The notes under the pieces were generated by a model. It worked only from the letters and a program-made list of their open reading frames with translations. It searched no databases and was not told where the DNA came from. Positions 22,193-34,000 of a stretch of 64,000 nt of DNA are shown in pieces. The position numbers and the translations under genes were made by a program. Position 1 is the first letter of the stretch, and every line of letters starts with the position of its first letter. Origin of the DNA: Sipunculus nudus. Taxonomy: Eukaryota > Annelida > Sipuncula > Golfingiida > Sipunculidae. The stretch is taken from contig CM049321.1 of assembly GCA_026874595.1 (NCBI GenBank), forward strand, positions 49,457,297 through 49,521,296, given 5' to 3'.

Positions 22193-25100
22193 GTATGTTG
22201 ATTTTTTTTACATTCAAAAATATTACCATCCCATTAAAATCATGCTTTCAAAAGTTCTGCAAAGTCATGTGTTTTATGAAGATTTTTATTTAAAAAAGAA
22301 GCCCCACAACTTAATTTTCATTCGGGTTGTGGTGGTGGGGGGGGGGAGGGTTCATATATATTTGTTAAGATCTGTTATCTGTAGGGACGGTCAAACAAGA
22401 AAAGAAATATCACCAGTACATCTTTAAGTTGATAACTAGAATCTTAGGTCAGGGCGTACAGACTTCCATCAGAATATCCTTTAATATCAGTCATGTGTTC
22501 ACGTGTATGCAATTTATGTGTGAAAACTCTCATGCTTCATTAAAACAAGGTCACCTTGCAAATGGCAGAATAAATAAATACGAATGGGTGGCTTCCACAC
22601 GGGGACAAAGAAATGGTTCTTTTTCATAATGGTTAATAAGAAAATATATATTGTGGTGATTCTTATTAGGCCCAGAATGAAATGGACTGTGGACAATGTA
22701 ACGAACCAAGGCCGAAGTGGTTTTTTTGCTAAATGCTTTCATCGAAATATATCAACCTGCTTTCTTTATATCTGAGACAGTTGTCAATTTTGCATCGGAC
22801 CTGCTTATTCCATGACAATTTTACAATACTTAAACCAAACATTTGTTGGAATATATTTTCTGGGCCTATCTTTTTTACATTGGCAGCTATACGTTTCGCG
22901 TACAAGAGAATTCAAAGACATATGCATGTGTATACAAATAACGCATGTGTATGTTAACATGCCTTAGACGGTACCCTCAACTGACTACACTGAATAAACA
23001 TCGTGTTTTACGATGTCGCCTGAGCTTCAACTAATACAAAGCATCTTTCTTATAATTTCACGGTAGAATGCTTCTTTGTACAATCGTTATATCTACGATA
23101 TATCCCAAGCAATGAAGCTGTCGGACCTATGTTGTTTATCGGGGAAAAATATTTTTGTGTGATTTCTGGAATAGAATAAATTTTCTTTCTATGTTGACAT
23201 TTTTAGGGAGCGTGTTCTTGGAGAACTCAGCAGAAGTAATCTTTATATCATATAAGTGAAACACATGACAAAAGTTCATGCAAAACCTAAGGATTTGGTT
23301 CCTATCAGCTCATTACAAAAATATATATCAGATAGAGCCGTGGGTTTTCCGCGGGAGCAGCTAGTGTATTATAAATGCGAAAGTTAATTTTTTTTTTTAT
23401 GTTTAAACCGTCATAGTGCTATGGACCACAGGTTGTTTGAAATGATTATTTACGCTTTATAAAAAATGTATAAGCAATATGTATGTGAAGAAATATGTTG
23501 ACCTAAGCTTTGACCAGCTAATCAAATTCCTTCAAAATATAAATACGATTCATGAAAATAAACTGTATCTGTCTTGTAAAAAATCCATTCACTGGGATAA
23601 GGCTCGCATAACTAAATTACACTGATCAAAATAAACTGATGAAAAGATTCAAATATTGTGCAACGTTTAACAAATAAGACATATAATCAGAAATTTTGCC
23701 TTAGATTTAAATACCTAGATTCTAATCATTTGCTTTTACAGTATCATAAGATGATGAATTTCATTCATTCAGAAAATGGTTATAAATAATGATATACACA
23801 ATGATTAAATCAGCTTCTTTAACCGCTTCCATTGAAGTTGCCCCTCGATAAATTCATTCCCTTGACGTTGCTCCTGGACAAATTCCTTTCGTTGTTTTTT
23901 TTTTGGTTTGTTCTAAGAATTATCTTATATTCTTTATTATTTCTTCTCCGTGAACACCCTCCCCCCCCCCCCAAGGGGAGAGATCTGAAATCATCTCTTC
24001 TTGGTAGCTTTGAGTCCTGTGCTATGCCCCCAGAATACAGAAGTCGACCATTTCTCTTCTCGGAGCAATGGTTTCTTCTCGTCTGAACAAATCCGGGGTT
24101 TGGTTTTCGTACAGATTCCAAAGAAGCTTCATGTGCCAGATTACAGATTTGTCTCCTAGTGTGCTCAAGTTACTTTAATGTTGCATCCAGTGGATCGTAT
24201 TAAATAGATATACCGATCACTATTGATCGACGAACAAATAGACACCGGCACATCTTACAGTCACCAGGTTATTACTGTAAGCCAAGGATAATAAGCTTAA
24301 CTTATTAACTATATTTACTTATCTAATGGAGCTGGATAATAACACATTAGAAATCTAGGAACCAGGAAGCACCTTATTGCATAGAACCTCATTCAGATTT
24401 CCTTGAAACATGACGGTAATTTTTAAACCCAATTTCTTTTTTTGTATTTTATTATTTAGGGGAAATTTCTTAACGGATTAATTTAAAGAACAAATCTATT
24501 TTATCCTTTGGGGTTTTGGGTTCATGGAAAAATCCACCACCATCTCTGCTTTCTACATTCCTTTGTTAAATCATGTATCTCCTTGTTCACATATATTGAT
24601 GTATTTCATATTTGTATCGGTCTTCCACGTTGCACTTTGGGTCTTTTCTTCATAGCGTGTCCTTACTCTTCCGTAAAGCGAATTTATCCTTATACAGGCT
24701 TTCTGAAAGAACTTTGAAATTGAAAAAGCAAACGCACATTTATTAAATTGACATTGCAGTTAGGAAAACAAAATGCTTAGTGGTATTAAGGCACTCTAGC
24801 AATAGAAAATGTCCCACGATCACAAAACAGAGGTTTGCAAGGACAAAACGTCAGCTCTTCTCGGGCTGTAGGCCAGACCATTTAAGAGCTGCTAGAAAGC
24901 CCCCCTGTAAGGATAATTAAATGTATAAGAGTTGGAAAGGACATTGTACTATGTTTCCTTGTAGACATACTTCAAACAACTGCTGGAAAACGCCTTATAG
25001 CAGGATATTTTCAACATATAACAGTTTCACCATTGTCTTCCCCTTTGTAAAGTCAATACTAACAAAAAATGTGCAGTTATCATATCAGCTTTCAATTGTG

Positions 25101-27473
25101 TTAAGATTAAAGCTCTTTACTGATGGATAAGATATTTTCATTGGAAAGACTCTATCCTCCAGAGAAAGCTACAATACTATATATTACGCGTCACTCACTG
25201 AGAAAAGGTGCACGGATATAGGTGTGAATCTGAGAGTGTCACCATTTAAAAAATATGTTTTGAGTTTTGCCATTTCTTCCCCTACCCTTAAAATAAATCA
25301 TTTGTGATCCATAAGTATTATCAATGACGCAACAATTGATATACAGAATTATATTATATACACCACGATTATTATACCGAAGAAGGTGTTACCTTTTTCC
25401 TTTGAACAAACTCATTAAAATCAGTCATATATAAAAAGATAGCCGTTGAATGCGTTCGTATTTTGGTATATTTAAATTGCCGGGTGCTAGAGTTTTCATA
25501 AGGAGAAATCATACAGTAAACTAAAACGTTTCATAAAGCCGTTGCCTCACAGTTACATTTGTTACATTTTTTTTACTTATCAGCTGCATATTTTATGAAT
25601 AAAAACTCAAATTTACCAACAGTCGTTAAAAATTGGTATATGGCAAAAACTACAGGCAAAATATAATAAATGGTAAAAAATGCATATTTGACAATAACCC
25701 ACTAAAACCATGTAGTTACCTGTAAGTCGAGCATTTTCATTTGATTTCTCTCTCTCTCCCTCTCTCAAAATGTTTAACAAAACATGGTATGTTACTATAC
25801 TGACACATGATTAATTGCTATAGATTGGTTCTAAAATTCTTTTTGTAACATCCCAAGTAGAAGTAGGTGAATTCAGAGAATATTTGCAAAATTACATGTT
25901 TGTTATACCTTTGAATTGTTATACCAGTACGGTTAGGAGAATTACTCTTTTAACACGCAGGACTATTTTTTAATTATTTTTTTTTTCATAACTGATGCAC
26001 CAATCCTTTGGTTATCCACCAAGCCATCTTTTCTGAATAATATACTTTCTCACACACAAAATAAAAATACAAAAAAAATATGGCCCTTACCAGTTTTGTA
26101 TATGGGATAAATGATTAATAGTCTGAATTTAACAAAGTAAATTAATATTCCTATGCTTCTATTTGACCCTACAACGTTCACTACACGTACCATTGGGTTA
26201 ACTTCATCTAAGCCAATACATTGAGCCGTGGTTCATCATCTCACTTTTCAAGTTACGTTCACTTAAACGTTTCTTCAAATCCTAAGGCAAAACATTAAAT
26301 AAACGCTGATTATTCGCTGGTCTGTTTAACGAAGAGCAATAGCGATTTTCCATATTGTAAGCTCCAGCTTCTCTATCGTCAGAACAAACCGTTTTTATTG
26401 TAATAAATCATTTAATTAGTTGAAACCAGAGTTAGCATAAAAATACCAATATATAGTAATTGATCGCTTTTCCTCCAGGAGACAAAATTGTTTCCAATGC
26501 CGAGCTTTGTACAGTCAGTAACATAGAATAAGAGGTTTTCTTTATAAATAGAGCGATTTCGTTTTATAAAAACATTTACAACTATTCAAATGATTATTTG
26601 ATATACGTATATCTTTCTTCTCGGAATTCCTTTCATCAAAATAAAATAAGGAGAAGAAATAACGGAACTTGAATACATGTTCAACGTTTTAAAAAAAGGC
26701 AAAACAAAACGGACAGCATTATCAAACAACCTTTGCCCTGCAAATCCTTGCTTGGAACAAGGTTAAAAATTACAATACGCAAAATGCACAGATATACAAG
26801 AAACGAGTTTTCTTTCTACCACACTAGATTGAATGAGCTAAACCATTTGCTTTACTTTTCTAGCCTATTTACCTCCTTGTACTCCAATATGAGCATCTGA
26901 ATTGTACGTTAGAGGAGTCATGACGTGAGACCCACCGAGAGACCAATCAGCAGTATAATCCTTGCCTGTGTGGTATCTTTGCATTTGTAAAAATAACATG
27001 GACACTATTTTCTACAAGAAGCAGAACAATGAAAACGTTTCTTTTACTCACATATAAAACCATATAAATCTTTTTTCACCATATACTGAAAGATTTGTTT
27101 TGTTACGGCTGTTTAAGCTTACTGCGCCTTTGCATGAGTTTTCGACCTCTGTTGCTTGATCAGTGTCAAAATACTGCATGTTAATTCAAAACCAGCTAAG
27201 TTATGGATGAAGCATGTATATGTAATTTCAAATGGCTTGTTACAGACTAAGCATATAAAGTTTTTTTTTTTGGAGGGGGGGGGGGCAATAATAAATATTT
27301 AAAGAAAATGTCTTGGCACAGACCTTTGCTAGTTGATCATATTTGCTAATACTGTGGTATCTTATTGGGGTCAGTTGTTCAGGTTTATTTCAGTAATCAT
27401 GCTTTAGATTTAAAAGGTCTTAGTTATTTTCTATTCAATCAAAAGTATTTCATATACTTCTCTTATACATAAT
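22193..27473. other. Copy 1 interior: no gene seen; homopolymers and a CT tract
   Basis: Contains a G-rich run near 22330-22348, a 12-C run at 23961-23972 (17 C in copy 2) and a short (CT)n tract at 25746-25766. Frames up to 100 codons occur (23819-24121 minus), but this one overlaps the C-run, whose length differs between copies and breaks the frame in copy 2. An imperfect hairpin with 8-bp arms CAGCTCTT/AAGAGCTG is at 24852-24891. Confidence 0.5.
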
Positions 27474-27480
27474 AATATAT

Positions 27481-27566
<86 letters not shown>
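27474..27566. repeat. (TA)n microsatellite, copy 1 allele
   Basis: About 93 bp of TA with one AAAT interruption. The matching tract in copy 2 (45044-45112) is about 69 bp and is preceded by an extra GGGATTGGCCT, so the two copies differ both in length and by a short insertion next to the tract. Confidence 0.97.
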
Positions 27567-27568
<2 letters not shown>

Positions 27569-30402
27569 TAACCTTTCGCTCTTGAGAGACGAAAACCTCA
27601 GAGCATAGCTACTGTTTCTTTCTGATTTAAATCAAGACATATCTGCATAGAACAATCAAATATAATGAATATTCCAGATCTTCTGCTAATGAGACTGCAA
27701 TATTATTGCGAAAACAATGGTTGAATGGTTGAGCAAATAATAATAAAACGCCCGAAAAAAATCACAAAAATAAACTGCAGCTTTTTATTATTTTTTTTCT
27801 TTTTCTTATTTCTTGAAACATTTGGCAAATTTTATTTTGTGTCAGTTTAATGAGAGTATTTATAATGAATGTCAAATATTTTGTAGTTATTCTGAAGAAG
27901 GGGGATCTAATAAATCAGTTAATCTATAGCCTACATTCGTTTAAACAAGGAAAGGATATCAAACGGAATTCAATATTCTAAAATGAATAGATATTTTATG
28001 AAGAATAAGTGATGACAATATTCTTTATATTTATTTTATTGTTAATAGTTTATAATTCTATATAAAAATTATCCAGACATACGAGAGCCGAAAGAGAGCG
28101 GATTTCAAATTTTAGTTTTTTTTTTAAATAAGCATATATTTCAATTCTAGATATTTTGTTTAATTCCTTCAAAAACCCTTTTAACATAGGCTTATTAAAA
28201 CTTGTACATTGAGCTGGTTGTCTATACTCGTTTCAAGACACATCAGTAAAATCTATACGGACTTTTAGAAAACTGGTCTTATGTTTGATAACTTTTATCA
28301 TAATTTGTTTTCAAGTCTTATCCATGGAATCCATTCTAGCTTATACTTAAAATATTTCAATGCTGCTATACTTATTTTGCTTAAATACAATTATTACTAA
28401 CCAGACCTCGGCCTTTAATTCTTAGTCCGGTTTTATTTATCAAAATATTATATGCCAGATAAGAATGCCATATTATGTGACGGACAGATAACAGATAACT
28501 GTAAAATCAAGAAGAGAAAGGGAAAACAGCAAACAAATAAATAAAAGAAAGATTAAAAAAAAGTAGTTAACTATATCATTAAACCTCTATAGTCATTCAC
28601 GTTTATATTTATTTTTTTTGCCTGATAAGAAACACAAATCGTGGCCACAAACACAACAACCAGTTCCTTATAAGACGCCATACCCAGGAATGCATATATA
28701 CTTGGCAGTCTTTAACGCAAAAAAATGTTACCTAGGCTGAATTTGCAGTGATACTGTGTCTGCGCTTCACCCACACGCTTTGTTGTGGGAGTTGTGGCAT
28801 TGAAAGGGTAAAAACAAAAAACGAATAATATGATATGTGTCCTCGCGAAAATGAATTTTATAGCTCCTGGCTCTTGTTTTATCATGAAGGTAAAAGGACA
28901 TTCGCTTTGCTGATATATTATCTGTTAGCATTCAGCCTGGTAAAGGCATTTTCACTGATAGCAAGTATACCCCCATAAGACAATAGTGATCTGCTCACTC
29001 GCTATTTAAACGGCAATTTTGTTTGGCCAAGGCAAACCAAGAACAGAAAATCAATTATAATTTGGTGTTCTTACAGAAATTAAGAAAAGTGTAACTTTTA
29101 ATAATCCAGGAAAACAGAGTGGAAAAGTGAGAAATCGGATGACATGACTGTGGTTTAAAAACATAAGCGTCATAACCTCAAGCCCCATGTAATGCAAAAT
29201 TAAAAGTCGGCTGTAGAGTAAACCTGTTTTTTTTCATTAAACAAACATTTTATTATATAATAGCAAATTAGCTGGTTTCATTGCATGTTTTTCACAATTG
29301 TAAATTTCACATATTCATTTCCTCACGCGAAATGCATGCTATATTATTGTCCGATCTACTTTCATGTTTAATTTGTTATATTTATAACCCCTGGGCCTGG
29401 AATCAGAGCTGAGACTACTGTAACGTTTCTCTCTTTATTTAAAGGAATGAAGAATATGAGCTCATGAGCTTTTAATCAGTACAAAACCAGACTTGTAATG
29501 TTAAATTTAACTGAAAATATGACAAATTATGTAAGCTTCTATTTTATCTCAGGGCTCTGAAGATTATTAAAACGTCTTATCGGTTAGTCTTTTCATTGAC
29601 TGTCTTATATTGGATGTAATAAAACGGTTTGAATAGTAAGGCGGTCCTGACTGTGACAGATGATTTCACTGATTTACCTTCAGACGTTTGTAAACTTTAT
29701 TAGGTGTCCTATGTCGCCACAAAAGTTAGAACATAAAAATTAGACCCATTTTTAAAAGAAAAATACATACGATGATACTAAGAGTATTTCTTGTATTTGA
29801 GAATTTTTATTCATTTTATACAATGGCTTTTAATAAGGAAATCTTGAGGCATACTATACAAAATAAATATTGTAATACCGTTACTAAGACTTACACGCCG
29901 AGCATGCCACTGAGGAAAATCCGTAATCAACAGCTGGCATTTTCGGGAATGTTTACATTTGGATTTATTTTTATAATGTAACATAGAATTGTGCACTGCG
30001 GAAATGCATTTTATTAGAAATGTTTTCTTCAAGCAGATATTAATGAAAGAAACACTATTTGATTTATCTTGCATTACTTAATATGGACAACTGTATAATC
30101 GTGTGATCTATATTACGTGGGGTTTAACTGTTCTTCATTATCCATTAGTGGAAGTGAACTTGTGAACAAGATGAGCCTCAAGTATTCACTCGCCGATTTT
30201 GCATTCATCCGTGTGAACCATGAAGTTTCATGAATAAAAACATTATTTTTTTTTTTACTTGTGTTGTTTATTTTATATTAAAATCAGTTTGGAAAGGAAT
30301 CTGAAAAGTATATCTGAAGGATTTAATCCTGTCATGAAGCTCGACACCCGTACATGCTTTCGTGACATCCGGGGCTTTGCCCGGAGAGATCGTTTTTTCA
30401 GG
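27567..30402. other. Copy 1 interior: no gene seen
   Basis: AT-rich DNA with poly-T runs. Overlapping opposite-strand frames of 69 and 87 codons (29772-29981, 29811-30074) look like chance. A GC hairpin TCCGGG-GCTTTG-CCCGGA lies at 30368-30385. Confidence 0.5.
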
Positions 30403-30645
30403 TGGCTTACGCATGGAAATCCCCACTAACGGTGCACAAAAAGCTAGAGGTCTTTAGATCACTTAAAGAGTTAATCGATCCTGATTATCCAATATCAAAT
30501 ATCCACCTCTGTTAAACTTCATGAACGTCTGCCAGCGCTTTGATGTACGTACCGTTTGACCTCGTGTGACCTTTTTGTTGGGCGATACGGAGCCCGGGTA
30601 CTCGAAACTGAGTCGTTCTTGTGTGACATTCAAGATATTTATTGT
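30403..30645 (+). repeat. Diverged direct repeat, unit 1 (copy 1)
   Basis: Begins TGGCTTACGCATGGAAATCC and shares ordered blocks with 30747-30935: CGGTGCAC, AAAGCTAG, AGAGTTAATC or GGAGTTAATC, CCTGATTATC, AACTTCATG, ACGTCTGCCAG and CATTCAAGATATTT. The first unit is longer because of extra sequence around 30555-30620 (including AGCCCGGGTACTCG). The pair predates the 17.5-kb duplication, because both units are present in copy 2 at about 47951-48194 and 48296-48484. Confidence 0.85.
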
Positions 30646-30746
30646 AAATGTTTTAATGGAAATTAGCAATAATTTTCAAACTGATTAAATCAACATTGGC
30701 ATTACATACACATCGGAGCGCTGAGTTTGCTTGAAAGAGACCAATT

Positions 30747-30935
30747 TGGCTTACACATGGAAATCCCCCTTTACGGTGCACGTAAAGCTAGTTGTCTTCA
30801 GATCATTTACGGAGTTAATCCTGATTATCTAATATCCAATTTCCAACCTCCGTCAAACTTCATGGACGTCTGCCAGTTGTTCACGGCGCGTCGCTCGCAT
30901 CCCGGACAATAAAGCAACACATTCAAGATATTTTA
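30747..30935 (+). repeat. Diverged direct repeat, unit 2 (copy 1)
   Basis: Begins TGGCTTACACATGGAAATCC; the second unit of the pair described at 30403-30645, about 345 bp downstream. One G/A difference (30775 versus 48324) separates it from its counterpart in the other 17.5-kb copy. Confidence 0.85.
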
Positions 30936-31027
30936 AGTTTTTTTTATTGTCGCTGGAAACAAAAATCTTAGTTTTCAGTCAAATTACATTCTATATGATG
31001 TAGATATAATTCATATAACTGCATAAA

Positions 31028-31063
31028 ATGCGGCGGTATTCAGGACCCTGGATACCGCCGCAT
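31028..31063. other. Perfect 12-bp stem hairpin (copy 1)
   Basis: Arms ATGCGGCGGTAT (31028-31039) and ATACCGCCGCAT (31052-31063) are exact reverse complements around a 12-nt loop. Inside the loop, CAG and CTG can pair further with a T-G wobble, giving up to about 16 pairs around a GACC tip. The stem is GC-rich in an AT-rich setting. The sequence just to the right differs between the two 17.5-kb copies. It could be a cruciform, a structured RNA element or a foldback remnant; there is no T-run, so it is not a typical terminator. Confidence 0.9.
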
Positions 31064-34000
31064 AAAAAGCTTCAGAGTAAACTGGCGAACTTCAAACCCT
31101 TGGCGGAAAAAAAATCGTGTAAAATCAAATAGTACGTTTATGACAAGGAAACTTTAAGTAATCTAAGGAAGATATAGTACTTTATTCGAATGACCAAGAA
31201 ATTCAGCTAAATATTATGTTTTAGTATGTAAACAAGACTCACTTTTAAAACACTGCAACGCTGGCGCTTGAAACTTTCTCAGTATCTGAAACAATGAACT
31301 GTGTGACCTTTGCTCGCTGAGCCAACACGGCCCGTTACCACTGGTTACACAGGCGGCTGCCGGCCAGAGCAGACATCGTTCCCCGTGTATCACCGTTTAT
31401 TAGGATAATACATATTCTTCTAATCAACATTTAAAGTGGACAAACACTGTCTAAGTGGTATGTTATATGCGTATTTGATAGGAATATCTTTATTTCTTAA
31501 CGAATACGACATTTTAAGACGAAATATAAGAATTTAATTGTCATGAGGAATGTCTCCAGTTTCCTCAAGTCATCTTCTAGGGCTCTCGCACAGCGTAGCG
31601 TAGTAAGAGAGGACGGGTGCTAGGGCTATAATTCATATTAATTATCAATAGCATGGCATTCACATCGATCGGACCGGTAGGCTTGTTCAAAACCTGATAA
31701 TAGGGTGAGGTTACGTCAGTGTTACATTCACGGCAGTCTTGCTAACGCCAAATATGGCGTAACAGACCATCGGCAGTTCGAAATTTAACATGTCATTTTA
31801 ATAATTATGATTACTGAAGAAAGACCGTGTACGAAATTCATCGAGGTACAAAATTTTACAGATTTTACGGTACTCATGAGATCCATTGAAAAGGAGAAAT
31901 TGATATGATACACTGAAAATAACAAAATGAAGCTTAGAAAATAGGCTGGGTTTAACGCTGATTGTCTGGTCTTTTGGACCATGGTTGTAGACAGATAGTT
32001 AATATACAACTTCAAAGAAATGGATCTTATATATTTAAATGTATCCTTAGGTCTAGTGACACAATCTATTTTGATAACGTATGCAACCCTTTTTGGAGAG
32101 AAGTTCTAGAAGCATGGTAAATATAACAAAATATAACTTCAGGGACGTTTACAATTCTGATGATATTTCAAATCACGACCTTTTTTTATTATAATTCACA
32201 TAAAAATATATAGGAAAATGGTAAACAATAAAGAAATGTATAATGCAGGTGTCACAACATTGCTTGATTTTATAAAAAAAAAAAAATAAAGATAGACATT
32301 ACGCTTTCCTGTCATGTGTAGTACCAAAATAAAATTAAATTAGGCAGAAGCAGTATGTAAGTAGAATTGATGCAATTCCAAAGATTTAGAAAATTTAAAA
32401 ACATGTAATTATATAAAGAATTACATTCCGTCTTAAACAAAAATGAGTATAAATGTGAACATTAAGAATGTAATACAAAAGGTTTACAATGATATACTAA
32501 ATAAATGTCTCCACTGAACCTCCTGAAGCAAACCTTGATAAGTGGACTAGAGATTTGCGATGCAATTGTCAAGATTTTTTATTTAAAGCCTTTTAAATTA
32601 TTAAATTATCACAATATCAGAAATATTAAGATATTTTTTTAAAATTTAACTTATTCACAGGAATATAACTCTCGATCCTCTGTTGTCTAAAATCGGGAAG
32701 GCGAACAATGTGCTTTGTTCACTTTGTTTAAAAGAGAGGGAACCAATGTGTTATAACTGTAATGAAATGGGATCCTTTTTTATCCGAAGGAAATCTGGAT
32801 AGATACCACAGAGAGGCATATACATTTTAGGAATGCAAATATACTCATGCACTTAAAAAAAAAATGGAATACATTTTGTTATAAGAAAACACCGATTAAT
32901 GTATTTGAATTAAGTTCGATGTACGGTATACAACACTTATCTTCATTTAGTAATTTTAATTATTTATGTTACTCGGTTTTTATGTGCAGAGATTACTGCA
33001 ATTTTAAAAGACTGTCCGCGTACTCGAGTTTAAACTTGTAAAGTATCCTTCCAAGATGGAATTTATACCTCCCAAAACATAATTTGTTTACTAAAACTAT
33101 GTCTCTCTACATAAATTTCACTACTATATGTATTTTGTAAATGTGTTAATTTACTATTGTGCGGTTGTAAATGGATTTGTTTCAGATCTTATGTATTCTA
33201 GTTGAATGTCACATGTGCTGTATCCGTTATTGTTAATTAAAACCTTATATCATACTTTATATTTTAAACACGTTCCATAAGGGTGAGCAAACAAAACATC
33301 TATGAAATCCTCTCAGGCATCACGATCGGTAAAGGAAAGTGTTGACAGAAAATATTGTGCCTCTACGTGAAATGGTTGGTGAATGCATGGTACTCCATCC
33401 GTTAAGATGGAATGTACACCAGCATATACTCAGTCAGAACGATTTTATTACCTGGATCTAACATTATATCTGTCTTGATGTATAAACACAAATGTAGACT
33501 TTTTTCAACGTGATACTCCAATATGTCCGATAATCATTGTGCACGATTTTAGTGTAGAGTTTATCTACTTTTACCAGATACATTGTAGATAACCGTTTTA
33601 ACCGATTACCTATCTTATTTCAGGTCTAAACTGTAAATCGCTCATATCCTTAAGCTTCGGCTTTAGTGTGTACTTAAATCAGGAAACTTAGTTCAATACA
33701 AACGTGTCGCGGCTCATTGCCTTTCGTATTTGATGAACTGTTTATTTTAAATAAAGTGGCCGAATATCTGCTAATATGTGAATATTGGCATCCACTGTGG
33801 CCAAAACCTCGAGGTCAGAACTCAGAATCATGATCTTAGTTAGATTAATTAACCTGGTCTTTATTAAAATTCGGCATTCACGTTCAAGTTTAGAGGTGAG
33901 ATATACAAACTTGAAATATATCGGTAACCTCTCGAAAAAAAATTGCCAAGAACGATTTGTGTCAGGAAAAATCTCAGACTTCAGTATGACATAATATCCG

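Noticed and set aside
23819-24121. 100-codon minus-strand frame
   Set aside because: It runs through a poly-C tract whose length differs between copies (12 versus 17). The frame is shortened in copy 2, as expected for chance open frames.
25746-25766. (CT)n tract as a splice-site polypyrimidine tract
   Set aside because: No AG acceptor with an open exon follows. It is best viewed as a short simple repeat.
27474-27566. CRISPR-like or satellite array
   Set aside because: It is a plain TA dinucleotide tract with no spacers or complex repeat unit. Nothing else in the window has regular repeat-spacer spacing.
30368-30385. TCCGGG-GCTTTG-CCCGGA hairpin as a transcription terminator
   Set aside because: Bacterial-type terminators are not expected in this eukaryotic context, and no gene lies upstream.
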